Notes: generated from the letters alone by a model not told the origin. Positions 8,831 to 16,955 are shown, numbered from the stretch's first letter. The stretch: DNA of 32,118 nt from Paenibacillus profundus (GCF_021369635.1 NZ_JAJNBZ010000046.1:1-32118), one strand, 5' to 3'. A program made the numbers and translations.

Positions 8831-8849
8831 GATAATAAGAATCATTATC
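8831..8849 (+). promoter_or_regulatory. Fur box
   Basis: GATAATAAGAATCATTATC matches the 19-base Fur consensus at 16 positions. It sits just downstream of the predicted promoter and 36 bases before the ATG of the siderophore-binding protein, so iron repression is expected. Confidence 0.75.
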
Positions 8850-8885
8850 TCTTTACTATATAATGTTATTGGGGGAAGCAAAATA

Positions 8886-9890
8886 ATGAAACAAGCAAGA
8901 AGAATCACTGCTGTTTTATGCATAATTGCACTAATGGGGACTATTCTTTTGGCTTGCAGCCGTGATTTGGATGAACCATCCAACGCTGTGGGAACTAACG
9001 ACGTGAATACTACTCAGAACGGTGCCTCCACCGCTGCGGGACAAGCCGGCAAAGAAACGGCGTCGAGTACACGCAAGTTTACAGATTATAAAGGTCATGA
9101 AGTGGAGATCTCCACTTCACCACAGCGCGTCATTTTTGTCGGTGAGACGTTCGGAGATTTGGTGGCTCTTGATGTAAATGCTGTCGGAGGCGGATTTATA
9201 AAAGATTATGTATTTGAAGAGCAGGTGAAAAATACGGAGGATATCGGCTTTCCGATCAATTTAGAAAAAGCGCTAGGACTTAATCCAGACCTGATCATTA
9301 CGGGGAATACAGATGAGAAGGAATACGAACAGCTTGTCAAAATCGCTCCTACGGTAATGTTCGATACTTTCGCACCATTGGAAGAACGCATGCCATTACT
9401 GGGAGATCTGCTTGGGAAGAAACAGCAAGCGGAAAATTGGCTTACTGAATACCATACCAAAGCCGAATCCATGTGGAAGCAGCTTCATGAGGAGGAAATA
9501 GAACCGGGAGAGACGGCTTCTGTCTTTACTTATTATCCTGGCGATCGGCTGTTTGTCATGGCACGAACGGGGCTTTCACAAGTATTGTATGATCCGAATG
9601 GCTTCCAGCCTGCCGGTATGATTCAGGATGTGCTGGACGCCAATAAAGGATTTGAGCAGATCTCCGCAGAACTTCTGCCGGAATATGCCGGAGATCGGAT
9701 TTTCATTCTTAACGCAGTCGATGAAGAGGCGCAACAATCGACAGAGGAATTAATAAAGAGCAAAATCTGGCTCGACCTGCCTGCTGTTAAGAAAGGTCAT
9801 GTCTATACTATCAATATTATTAAAGCAAGCAGTGATGCATCCACAAGAGAATGGTTGTTGGAGGAATTGCCGCGAATGCTGAAAAAATAA
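8886..9890 (+). CDS. Iron-siderophore ABC transporter substrate-binding lipoprotein
   Basis: This 334-residue protein starts at 8886 (MKQARRITAVLCI) with GGGGGA upstream; a longer frame from 8793 would run through the promoter. It has a lipoprotein signal with lipobox LLAC and Cys24, a Ser/Thr/Gly/Asn-rich linker to about residue 60, and then a FecB/FhuD-type class III binding fold: DYKGHEVEISTSPQRVIFVG, LGLNPDLIITGN, ETASVFTYYPGDRLFVMA and YAGDRIFILN. It should capture a ferric siderophore at the membrane surface. No permease or ATPase gene is adjacent, so it must use a transporter encoded elsewhere. It is followed by a strong terminator and by a regulator carrying a paralogous binding domain. 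The specific siderophore cannot be read from the sequence. Confidence 0.9.
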   Translation: MKQARRITAVLCIIALMGTILLACSRDLDEPSNAVGTNDVNTTQNGASTAAGQAGKETASSTRKFTDYKGHEVEISTSPQRVIFVGETFGDLVALDVNAVGGGFIKDYVFEEQVKNTEDIGFPINLEKALGLNPDLIITGNTDEKEYEQLVKIAPTVMFDTFAPLEERMPLLGDLLGKKQQAENWLTEYHTKAESMWKQLHEEEIEPGETASVFTYYPGDRLFVMARTGLSQVLYDPNGFQPAGMIQDVLDANKGFEQISAELLPEYAGDRIFILNAVDEEAQQSTEELIKSKIWLDLPAVKKGHVYTINIIKASSDASTREWLLEELPRMLKK

Positions 9891-9924
9891 GTTTTTGTCA
9901 CGCTTGATGAATAGAACGGATCAG

Positions 9925-9965
9925 GAAGCTTTTCAAGCTGTCATTGAAAAGCTTCTTTGTTTTTT
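9925..9965 (+). terminator. Rho-independent terminator
   Basis: GAAGCTTTTCAA (9925-9936) pairs perfectly with TTGAAAAGCTTC (9944-9955) around a 7-base loop and is followed by TTTGTTTTTT. It ends the binding-protein transcript. Confidence 0.9.
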
Positions 9966-9997
9966 ATACAATAGAATTCAATTGATAATAATTCTCA
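9944..9997 (+). promoter_or_regulatory. Promoter with Fur box upstream of AraC-type regulator
   Basis: TTGAAA (9944-9949), a 17-base spacer and TACAAT (9967-9972) form a possible promoter overlapping the right arm of the terminator. The Fur box TGATAATAATTCTCA (9983-9997) matches TGATAAT-N-ATTATCA at 13 of 14 defined positions and lies over the expected transcription start. Confidence 0.65.
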
Positions 9998-10018
9998 ATT
10001 GCGAGAGGAGGCACATAG

Positions 10019-11683
10019 ATGGTTCATCACAAATCGACTTCCGTTCCACTCCGCTCCCTGCTTTTTCACCTGTCAGACATTCATTTAGATATCCGGCCAG
10101 TCGGATGGAAATCTGATGAACAAACGGCTGAGCTACATACTCTCTACATATTTACTCACGGAAAAGGCAGCTTGCATATTAATAACGAGCAGTATCATTT
10201 GTCGGCCGACAAATACTATATGCTCTCACCCGGAGCAGCACTTCAAATTAAAAATGAAGCAAACACTCCCCTCCGTTTTTATCAAATTACGTTTGCCGTC
10301 ATCCGAGTCGGGAATCCTCGGCATGAGACATATGCAGAAGACATTATTCCGGGACGCTATGAATTTGCAGTGTATCCCTTTGCACGATTCATTCGACTGA
10401 TAGAAGGGTTATATGCCAACAAACACAACATCTCTGATATTGAATGCTTTCAGCAGCACCTTCGTTTTCAAGAGCTGATGGGCTTATTGTTCGAGCATAA
10501 CTTGCGTTTTTCGGATCAGTCGTTTATTTCGGCCCTGTCGGTTGAGAACACCATTCAATATTTGCAGAACAATTTCATGCACAAAATAACGGTCAAACAG
10601 CTTGCACAATTAGCAAACGTGCCTCTTTGGCAGTACACTCCTATTTTCCATAAATTAACTGGCAAAAAGCCGCTTGACTACTTAACCGAGCTGCGCATTA
10701 ACCGTTCCAAAGAATGGTTGCTGTGTTCAGAAGAGCCACTGCGCGAGATCGCCCATCGGGTCGGTTTTACAGACGAATATTACTTCAATCGCCGTTTTCG
10801 TCAAACGACTGGTGTCACTCCCAGACAATATGCCATCGCCATGCGCCACAGCGTTCGCGTCAAAGATTGGACCGGCCATGAGGTCGCCATTCCCGCTCAG
10901 CCCAAACGTATCATCTTCCATAGTGAAACGTTTGGTGACTTGCTCGCTCTTGGCGTTGAAGCAATCGGCGGAGGGTACTCTTGCATCGCTCAATCCTTAT
11001 TTGAAGATCGGGTCCGCAACGTGCAGGATGTAGGTTTCCCGATGAATTTTGACAAATTAATCGCGCTAAAACCAGATTTGATAATCTTCTCAAACGCCGA
11101 CGAAACCCAATATCAAAAAATCTCGAAAATCGCCCCTACCGTAACGTTTAACTCCTTTGCGCCGCTCGACCAGCGTCTGCAAACGCTCGGCGATTGGCTC
11201 GACCGTAAACAAGAGGCTGAACAATGGCTGAATGTCTATCATGCTAAAGCCGTCGCCATGTGGAAGCAGCTTCGCTCTGAGCTGAGTCCTGGGGAAACGG
11301 CATCCGTGTTCATCTTTGATCATGGTAAGCGCCTGTTTGTTATGGGGACAAGCGGATTTTCTTCCTCGCTGTACCACCCGCTTGGCTTTCAGCCAGCAGA
11401 TAAGATTCAGAAGGTGCTAGACTCGGGCGATGGATTCATGGAAATCCCGACAGCGAGCTTACCTGCTTATGCTGGTGATCGGATCTTCATGCTGCTACCT
11501 GAGAATGCGGTGTCCCGGCAAGCGGCAATGGACTTGATGAATGACTCGCTCTGGCACAATCTCCCCGCTGTGAAAAATGGTTATGTGTATATCGTTGAAG
11601 CAAATGAGTGGAACTATGGAGATGCATTAATAAGAGAGAAGGTCCTCGATATGCTTCCTAATTTGCTGCGCAGAACTCCATAG
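10019..11683 (+). CDS. AraC regulator fused to siderophore-binding domain (Btr-like)
   Basis: This 554-residue protein starts after AGAGGAGG with 7 bases spacing. Residues 1-130 look like an AraC N-terminal cupin. Residues 175-275 hold the double helix-turn-helix (ITVKQLAQLANVPLWQYTPI, then LREIAHRVGFTDEYYFNRRF and GVTPRQY). Residues 278-554 form a FecB-type binding domain without a signal peptide, closely similar along its whole length to the lipoprotein encoded just upstream (ETFGDLLALGVEAIGGGY against ETFGDLVALDVNAVGGGF). B. subtilis Btr (YbbB) is the known case of this fusion: it senses a ferric siderophore in the cytoplasm and activates its uptake genes. I infer that this protein senses the ligand imported through the neighbour and activates its promoter. 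The Fur box in front adds iron repression. Confidence 0.92.
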   Translation: MVHHKSTSVPLRSLLFHLSDIHLDIRPVGWKSDEQTAELHTLYIFTHGKGSLHINNEQYHLSADKYYMLSPGAALQIKNEANTPLRFYQITFAVIRVGNPRHETYAEDIIPGRYEFAVYPFARFIRLIEGLYANKHNISDIECFQQHLRFQELMGLLFEHNLRFSDQSFISALSVENTIQYLQNNFMHKITVKQLAQLANVPLWQYTPIFHKLTGKKPLDYLTELRINRSKEWLLCSEEPLREIAHRVGFTDEYYFNRRFRQTTGVTPRQYAIAMRHSVRVKDWTGHEVAIPAQPKRIIFHSETFGDLLALGVEAIGGGYSCIAQSLFEDRVRNVQDVGFPMNFDKLIALKPDLIIFSNADETQYQKISKIAPTVTFNSFAPLDQRLQTLGDWLDRKQEAEQWLNVYHAKAVAMWKQLRSELSPGETASVFIFDHGKRLFVMGTSGFSSSLYHPLGFQPADKIQKVLDSGDGFMEIPTASLPAYAGDRIFMLLPENAVSRQAAMDLMNDSLWHNLPAVKNGYVYIVEANEWNYGDALIREKVLDMLPNLLRRTP

Positions 11684-11710
11684 AAAACAGGTTATTTACA
11701 GTATCCTCGA

Positions 11711-11736
11711 CAGGGGCATCCAGAGAGATGCCCTTG
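11711..11736 (+). terminator. Possible hairpin after AraC-type gene
   Basis: AGGGGCATC and GATGCCCTT pair around a 6-base loop, 28 bases after the stop codon. No T-run follows, so termination is uncertain. Confidence 0.3.
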
Positions 11737-11773
11737 TGCGCTCGAAGCTGCTCTTGGTAAGCTGAAAGCCTAC

Positions 11774-11989
11774 TTAACGATGAGCTTGATAAAAGGCCTG
11801 CAGCCTCTTCATTAACTCTTCCTTTAAACCCGATTTCGTGTCCACATTGATATAGGACTGCGGCGCAGTAAAATGAAAATCGCTTCTCAATTCCTCTAAT
11901 GATAAGGGCTGAATTTCTCGTATCCACAAAATTTTACATTGAAAATTGCCGGCAGAAGCGATTATCGATATCTTTGCTCCTACAAGAGA
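11774..11989 (-). pseudogene. C-terminal fragment of unknown protein
   Basis: The frame is open for 71 codons without a usable start codon at its head. It reads like real protein near its end: IREIQPLSLEELRSDFHFTA, then INVDTKSGLKEELMKR and QAFYQAHR before TAA. There is no ribosome binding site. I take it as the tail of a lost gene; the family is not recognised. A chance open frame cannot be excluded. Confidence 0.35.
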
Positions 11990-12079
11990 TTATACTTCAC
12001 CTACTCCTTTGCTTCACTCTCCCCGCCATTCAGAACAGCATACCATCCCCCCTGCATGCGAATAAATTTTAATAGTAGC

Positions 12080-12108
12080 TTGAAATGCGAACGTTAGTTC
12101 TATATAAT
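12080..12108 (+). promoter_or_regulatory. Sigma-A promoter for transposase-like gene
   Basis: TTGAAA (12080-12085), an exact 17-base spacer and TATAAT (12103-12108). The spacer carries the first LexA box, so repressor binding would block RNA polymerase. Confidence 0.7.
12088..12100 (+). promoter_or_regulatory. LexA (SOS) box 1
   Basis: CGAACGTTAGTTC has the GAAC-N4-GTTC core of the Gram-positive LexA operator (B. subtilis consensus CGAACATATGTTCG). It lies between the -35 and -10 elements. Confidence 0.65.
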
Positions 12109-12115
12109 GAATATA

Positions 12116-12129
12116 AGAACATTTGTTCC
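12116..12129 (+). promoter_or_regulatory. LexA (SOS) box 2
   Basis: AGAACATTTGTTCC again has the GAAC-N4-GTTC core. Its centre is 28 bases from that of box 1, and it lies just past the -10 element, over the transcription start. Two such boxes around one strong promoter are unlikely by chance. Confidence 0.7.
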
Positions 12130-12170
12130 ATATTTAGGTCTATAAACCACATTGCGAGGAGGATGTCTTC

Positions 12171-13082
12171 ATGGAAGCATTGCAATCTATTGATACATTG
12201 GAAGAGTTACAGCGTCAGTTTCATTCCGAATCTTCTTGCGTCTCTTTTCTATATAAGCTGAAGTGGCCAAAGGGCTTTGTCTGCCCACGCTGTCAGCATG
12301 CCCATGCCTACGTCATCCGAACACGCAGGCTTCCACTGTACGAGTGCCGCGCTTGCCGCCATCAGACATCTCTCATCGTCGGCACGGTCATGGAAGGCAG
12401 CCGCACGTCTTTACAGAAGTGGCTCACAACATTCTGGCTTGTCTCCCGTTCCGATATCGGCATCAACGCCGTCCGGCTTAGCTCGATTATTCAGGTGACA
12501 TACAAAACTGCCTGGTTGATGCTGCGTAAGATCCGGGCTTCAATTAGCCGCGCCGACACCGATCGGCCGCTGGCAGGGGTGGTTCATGGGTTCGTGGCCT
12601 TCTATGGCAGCCATCCATCAAGACAGCTCAACCCGCGGGAATGCCCGCTAATCGTCGCCGAATCTGTCACACTAGACGGACAAACGGGTGAACTTAAGAT
12701 GAAGCTTGTCGAGCCGACTCGCCTCTCCGACAAGCTGCTGCTTCGTTCCGACTGTGATCAATTCGCCGAATTGCATGTTGCCAAGACGGCTACCGAGACA
12801 TCCATCACCCGACACAACTGTCGGGTTCGCCGCAAAAACCCCTTATATCAATCCTTCAAAAGGGCATGGCATTGGATGAACGACACCTTTCACGGGATAG
12901 GCGCTAAATATCTTCAGGCATACCTGGATGAATTTTGCTTTCGATTCAATAGCTCTCTCCATCATACGTCCGCTTGGGAGCAACTATTGTGCTTATGCGT
13001 GGCCGTGCTTTCCCCTGCCTGGGCTGCTTCTTACGACCGAAATGACGCCCCCTTAGTTTTAGGCGCTACGACAGCGGCATGA
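12171..13082 (+). CDS. IS1595-like transposase homologue, catalytic Asp lost
   Basis: This 303-residue protein starts after GAGGAGG with good spacing. Residues 35-70 are the IS1595-family zinc ribbon (FVCPRCQHAHAYV, then YECRACRHQTSLIVGTVMEG). The helical part VTYKTAWLMLRKIR follows, and the end matches the family (TFHGIGAKYLQAYLDEFCFR). In active relatives the first catalytic Asp lies in a G-x-V-E-V-D-E-x-Y/F-x-G-G block. The aligned block here is GVVHGFVAFYGS, where Asp-Glu is replaced by Phe-Val. The usual third acidic or Asn site is also not evident. The frame is intact, I found no terminal inverted repeats, and the promoter carries two LexA boxes. A DNA-binding, non-transposing, damage-induced protein is my inference; an inactive IS copy is the alternative. 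Confidence 0.75.
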   Translation: MEALQSIDTLEELQRQFHSESSCVSFLYKLKWPKGFVCPRCQHAHAYVIRTRRLPLYECRACRHQTSLIVGTVMEGSRTSLQKWLTTFWLVSRSDIGINAVRLSSIIQVTYKTAWLMLRKIRASISRADTDRPLAGVVHGFVAFYGSHPSRQLNPRECPLIVAESVTLDGQTGELKMKLVEPTRLSDKLLLRSDCDQFAELHVAKTATETSITRHNCRVRRKNPLYQSFKRAWHWMNDTFHGIGAKYLQAYLDEFCFRFNSSLHHTSAWEQLLCLCVAVLSPAWAASYDRNDAPLVLGATTAA

Positions 13083-13392
13083 CCAAGTTGATTGCGCTGC
13101 ACCTTGCGAACTATTATTTCGAAGGCGTATTCACACATTATTAATCTGCTCTGTTCCAGCATTTTTCGGCTGCCGTTTTTGCTACGCCGCTCTGTATGTT
13201 GAAAATTTTTTTTGGAAATGATTATTTTCAGGCACAGTCTTCTGGCTATACATATCGAAAGTGAAAAAATAAGTACGGACGGTACATCCTATACCACCTT
13301 ATGTAGTTTCTGAACTAAGGGGATAGTGGAACTAAGCATTAAAAGAAAAGCTCCTATCTTGAACATGATTCGTCGTTCCCCCTTTCTCCTTG
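13083..13392. other. Intergenic stretch without recognised features
   Basis: It lies between the transposase-like gene and a decayed binding-protein gene. It is AT-rich with several A and T runs. I saw no inverted repeat matching the upstream flank, no coding frame with a ribosome binding site and only a poor Fur-like match near 13216-13233. Confidence 0.5.
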
Positions 13393-13887
13393 CTAAGCTA
13401 ACACACGCAACACATCGTCAATCTTCTTGCCATTGGCAATGACGCCATTGTTCATCCACGTCAAGAAGTCAATCTCATACACGCGGTGATTGCGCACAGC
13501 CGGAAGCGAACGCCATCTAGGATCCAGCAATTGAGCTCTTTCCGCGCCATCCTCTACGTCATGTCACTTGTCAAATGTGAAGAACAGATGATCAGCATCC
13601 AGCTCGGAGAGCCTTTCCTATGGTACACTCCTTTTCTCGGTTTTACCTGTCAATTGGCTGACAAGCGGATGCGGCTCCATGCCCAAATTCCGGTATAATA
13701 CAGACCCCGTATATTCCAGATACACACTGATGCAATCAGCCGATACCCGCAGGAAAGCAAACGTCTGTCCTTTCACCGAACGGGACAGCGCTGTTCTGAA
13801 TCGTTTCAACTGCTGCATTGCTTCATTCTCTCGTTCCATCAGAAGGCGGACGTCCAAGAACAACTCTAGTACATCGCTATCTATCAT
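13393..13887 (-). pseudogene. Decayed iron-siderophore binding-protein gene, 3' half
   Basis: One minus-strand frame reads VKGQTFAFLRVSADCISVYL, then YRNLGMEPHPLV, a TAG, ERLSELDADHLFFTFDK, a TGA, and HDVEDGAERAQLLDPRW through NHRVYEIDFLTWMNNG to the stop at 13393. These are the C-lobe motifs of a FecB-type siderophore-binding protein. Two in-frame stops (Leu-to-stop is likely at the first) and the missing N-terminal half show real decay by substitution, not just an indel. It belongs to the same family as the gene at 8886 but is clearly divergent from it. Confidence 0.8.
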
Positions 13888-14138
13888 GAATTGCCGCTAT
13901 ATATATGTGTTGGTATATGCAACTGCATGCAGCTTGTTCTCAACGCTATCCCCTCCTGACTGTGTGGGAGAATGGAGCTAAGAGCATTGACCATTGAACG
14001 ATGCGGAACAATGCCATCTCTTCGCGTTCATAACGACATCTCTACTCTTGCTTTTATACAAATTCCTTTCCGGGAAGGCTCTCTTTCAATTCTCAATTCT
14101 TGCCCAGAATAATATTGCCCGCTACCCCCGGCATAGAA
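13888..14138. other. Intergenic stretch without recognised features
   Basis: The sequence upstream of the decayed binding-protein gene does not code for the missing N-terminal half in any frame I could read. Nothing else is supported here. Confidence 0.4.
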
Positions 14139-14170
14139 AGACTTCATGATAGCGATCTACCATGAAGTCT
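14139..14170 (-). terminator. Hairpin downstream of fucosidase gene
   Basis: AGACTTCATG and CATGAAGTCT form a perfect 10-base stem around a 12-base loop, 28 bases after the fucosidase stop. On the minus strand a short TTTCT follows, so it is a weak terminator. Confidence 0.5.
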
Positions 14171-14197
14171 CACTTTATACTTTTTAGTTGTCCTTGC

Positions 14198-15487
14198 TTA
14201 GTTATGTGTTACTACTGCACCGGAACCTCCGTACATATCGAGTTCACCTTCAAGTTCAAGCTTCAGAACGGTTACATGTTCATGTGCATCTTCTGGTGTC
14301 ATATGAATCCAAGTTGTTCCTGGAATGTTGAACCAAGGCACGCCACCATGAATTTCATGGGTAAGCTCTTTGCCAGAGTGAAGCACTGTAATTTTCTTGA
14401 TTTTGTTCGATAACCCTTTCAAGCAGACGCACTCTTTAGGATCGTCGTATACAAATAGATAAAGTGACTGTTTATCTTTAGATACCGTACTGCCGCCTAA
14501 GTAGTATCGTGTATGAATCCCCTCGGTTGTTCCAAATACCGCTTCTTCATGAGTACTAATCCATTTGCCAAGCCCTAATAAAATATCTTCTTGTCTCTTA
14601 TCTACCGTGCCATCTTCCATAGGTCCGATATCCAGCAGCATGTTGCCGCCCATCGTGATGCAGTCACAGAACATTCGAATGATTTGTTTCAACGATTTAT
14701 ATTCGTTATCTGCCGGTTGATATCCCCAGGAGCTATTGATGGTCGTGCAGAATTCCCATGGGCCTTCCGGTCGTGTTATCGGTATCCCCTGCTCCGGAGT
14801 TTTATAGTCTCCATGACCTTGAAGTCGTGAGTTGATAATAATCTCTGGATTGAACGATTGAAGATAGTGCTTGAATTCCGGTAGATTCCACTGTTCGGCG
14901 CTTCTTTCCCAGTCACCGTCAAACCACAGCAAATCTACTTTTCCATAGTTGGTTAACAGTTCTTTTAATTGATTGTTGTTAAATTCAAGGAACCGTTTCC
15001 ATTTCTCCTCGTCTTGAACGCCGTCTACTGGACTGGAGAATTTATTGACCTTGCTCAGATCCTCCGGCACCTTGCCGCCCTCATATACACTCGGATAGTC
15101 TGGATGTGACCAATCAATTAAAGAGTAGTACATCCCCAGCTTAATCCCTTTTTTGGTTATCGCTTCGGCATACTCTTTTATCAGGTCTTTTTTGGCAGGC
15201 GTCTTTTTCACGACGTTTAAGTCGGAATATTGGGTATCCCATAGAGCTACGCCATCATGGTGCTTTGTTGTTAACACGGCGTATTGTGCCCCTGACTTTT
15301 CAATCAGATCGGCCCATTTGTCTGCATCGAAGTTCTTGGCTGTAAAGCCATCTAATTGCTTCATGTAATCTTTGTGAGATATTCTTCCGTTATAGAAAGA
15401 CCAAGATTCTGCTATCCCATTGACCGCATAAATACCGTAATGAATGAAAATGCCTAACTTCGCTTCTTCAAACCACTGTTGCACCAT
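14198..15487 (-). CDS. Alpha-L-fucosidase, GH29
   Basis: This 429-residue protein starts after AAGGAGG (10 bases spacing). It has the GH29 marks: KLGIFIHYGIYAV near residue 10, AQYAVLTTKHHDGVALWDT near residue 70, GIKLGMYYSLIDW, the nucleophile region VDLLWFDGDWERS, and GGNMLLDIGPMEDGTVD. It removes alpha-linked L-fucose from glycans. There is no signal peptide, so it is predicted to act in the cytoplasm on imported oligosaccharides. No transporter, regulator or other sugar gene is adjacent and the gene appears monocistronic. The extra beta-sandwich tail (about residues 340-429) is normal for the family. Function is secure at family level. Confidence 0.92.
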   Translation of the reverse strand: MVQQWFEEAKLGIFIHYGIYAVNGIAESWSFYNGRISHKDYMKQLDGFTAKNFDADKWADLIEKSGAQYAVLTTKHHDGVALWDTQYSDLNVVKKTPAKKDLIKEYAEAITKKGIKLGMYYSLIDWSHPDYPSVYEGGKVPEDLSKVNKFSSPVDGVQDEEKWKRFLEFNNNQLKELLTNYGKVDLLWFDGDWERSAEQWNLPEFKHYLQSFNPEIIINSRLQGHGDYKTPEQGIPITRPEGPWEFCTTINSSWGYQPADNEYKSLKQIIRMFCDCITMGGNMLLDIGPMEDGTVDKRQEDILLGLGKWISTHEEAVFGTTEGIHTRYYLGGSTVSKDKQSLYLFVYDDPKECVCLKGLSNKIKKITVLHSGKELTHEIHGGVPWFNIPGTTWIHMTPEDAHEHVTVLKLELEGELDMYGGSGAVVTHN

Positions 15488-15607
15488 GTTGTGTGTCCTC
15501 CTTGAGTATGTTCTAGCTTTACTTTCTTATGTCCGAGCAATAATGTCAATAGAAAAAACCGTTTTCATTAGAACATTGGCGATTATTCACAATCATTCCG
15601 CCTGCTT

Positions 15608-16162
15608 CTACTCCATCTCGTCATTAAGGAGAACCATGTGGATATGATCTTCCCATTTCCCATTTATCTTCAAATATTTCTTTGCTGCGCCTTCATTATG
15701 GAATCCAAGCTTTTGAACTACTTTTATAGACGCCGTATTTCTGGGCATGATATTGGCTTCAATTCGATGCAGCTGCAAGATGTTGAACGCAAATTCAATC
15801 ATATGTTTGATTCCCTCGGTCATATAACCTTTGTTTCTCTCTTGTTCGTCGATTCGATAACCTAAATAACAGGATAGGAAGCCTCCTTTTACAATATTGC
15901 TCAGTGTAATAGAGCCAATTATTCTTTCAAGCTCATCTAATTTATACATCCATACTCTAACTAACTGTCCTCTTTCCATTTGTTGAATGTCTTGATGAAT
16001 AAGGTTCTTTTGCGCTTCCAGCGTATAGTAATCGGGAGCTCTGAGAATTTCCCATTCCTTTAAAAATTCCTTATTTCGTTGCACATAATCCAACACTTGG
16101 ATCGCTTTAGATTCATCAATGGATGTTAGCTTTAATCTTGAAGTGACTAACTCAAGCTTCAT
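15608..16162 (-). CDS. GNAT N-acetyltransferase, RimJ/RimL type
   Basis: This 184-residue protein starts at 16162 (MKLELVTSRLKLTSI). AAGGAGG lies 6-7 bases upstream, while the in-frame TTG two codons earlier is too close to it. Family motifs are clear: LKLTSIDESKA, IGSITLSNIVKGGFLSCYLG, the acetyl-CoA region DEQERNKGYMTEGIKHMIEF, and RIEANIMPRNTASIKVVQKL followed by GFHNEGAAKKYLKINGKWED. Such enzymes acetylate N-terminal amines, for example of ribosomal protein L7/L12, or small molecules; the substrate cannot be read. It stands alone. Confidence 0.88.
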   Translation of the reverse strand: MKLELVTSRLKLTSIDESKAIQVLDYVQRNKEFLKEWEILRAPDYYTLEAQKNLIHQDIQQMERGQLVRVWMYKLDELERIIGSITLSNIVKGGFLSCYLGYRIDEQERNKGYMTEGIKHMIEFAFNILQLHRIEANIMPRNTASIKVVQKLGFHNEGAAKKYLKINGKWEDHIHMVLLNDEME

Positions 16163-16333
16163 GTTCAACCTCCTTCATGCTTTGTGTCGCATGTAATTGT
16201 TAGTTCAGATCAGAAATATTTTACTATATTATTCCTTCTTATGAGTAGGTTTATTATGTATTCTTTTGAACAGCAAAAAGAGCCTTCTGTTCCTGAACAG
16301 AAGACTCCTCGAAAAATAATGATGTGGTTCAGT

Positions 16334-16491
16334 TTACTTTTTGCTTCCTCCACGAGCATCTCGGCGACTTTTTCTACTTGGTTTTTCACCGCAATCGGAT
16401 CGTAAGGCCAGAAGTAGTCCCCATCCAGATCGTATATGCGGTTATTTTTCACAGCTTTCAGTGATTGCCAAAAGGAACCGCTCCGCTCAAA
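16334..16491 (-). pseudogene. C-terminal remnant of siderophore-binding protein
   Basis: About 50 residues remain: SFWQSLKAVKNNRIYDLDGD, then YFWPYDPIAVKNQVEKVAEM and LVEEAK. This is the end of a FecB-type iron-siderophore-binding protein. One extra base in the TTTTT run at 16338-16342 would close it naturally as EEAKK-stop at 16334. The remnant is joined directly to the 3' end of the flavodoxin gene, so a deletion removed everything between. A flavodoxin followed by an iron-uptake gene in one Fur-controlled unit would have been a sensible ancestor (inference). Confidence 0.7.
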
Positions 16492-16955
16492 TTGCCCGCC
16501 TGCAAGGCGCCATCGACGACGCTGTTCGCGAAAGTCCGTCCGAATTCTCTGCACAATTGTTTGTCAGAGGCGGAGGGAGTCAGCTCTACTTTCAAGCCAT
16601 CTTGAACGATGTCACCTCCCAATTCCCGCAGCCTATCGATGAGAATATCAACCGCTTTGCCAACCTCCGGGTAGCTTGAATCGCATGAGCCGAACACAGC
16701 CGCTTTCTTGCCAGACAGATCGAGCTCTTCCATTTCATCGTAAAAATCAAGGAATTCGTTCGGCAGTTCCCCATCCCCCCAAGTATAGGCACCCAACAAT
16801 ATTCCGTCGTAATCTGTCAGGTCGGCCGCGTATGCATCCATAACGTCCATCACGGTCAGGTTCCCTTCTGCCTCACGAACCCCTTTCGCAATCGCATCGG
16901 CCATCTCTTCGGTATTCCCGCTCATGCTGGCAAAAATCAAAATGATCTTTGGCAT
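16458..16955 (-). CDS. Flavodoxin, Fur-controlled, 3' end fused to remnant
   Basis: This is a 165-residue short-chain flavodoxin. I choose ATG 16955 (MPKIILIF), 7 bases after GGGTGG. The FMN phosphate loop is FASMSGNTEEMA, and the flavin-flanking loops are GAYTWGDGELPNEFLDFYDE and FGSCDSSYPEVGKAVD. It carries low-potential electrons and typically replaces ferredoxin when iron is short, which fits the perfect Fur box upstream. The last dozen residues (from about AGNLSG to the stop at 16458) run into the remnant of a binding-protein gene in another frame. The natural C terminus may therefore be replaced, but the folded core is complete. Confidence 0.88.
   Translation of the reverse strand: MPKIILIFASMSGNTEEMADAIAKGVREAEGNLTVMDVMDAYAADLTDYDGILLGAYTWGDGELPNEFLDFYDEMEELDLSGKKAAVFGSCDSSYPEVGKAVDILIDRLRELGGDIVQDGLKVELTPSASDKQLCREFGRTFANSVVDGALQAGNLSGAVPFGNH

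Noticed and set aside
11658..11927. 89-codon open frame on the minus strand
   Set aside because: Another frame of the same strand (11774-11989) looks more protein-like, and this one overlaps the end of the AraC-type gene.
11940..13230. IS ends around the IS1595-like gene (TTGAAAATT near 11940 and 13200)
   Set aside because: The two copies are in direct, not inverted, orientation and are short AT-rich matches; no target duplication was seen.
13216..13233. Fur-like palindrome near the decayed binding-protein gene
   Set aside because: Only about 10 of 14 positions match and no intact gene follows.
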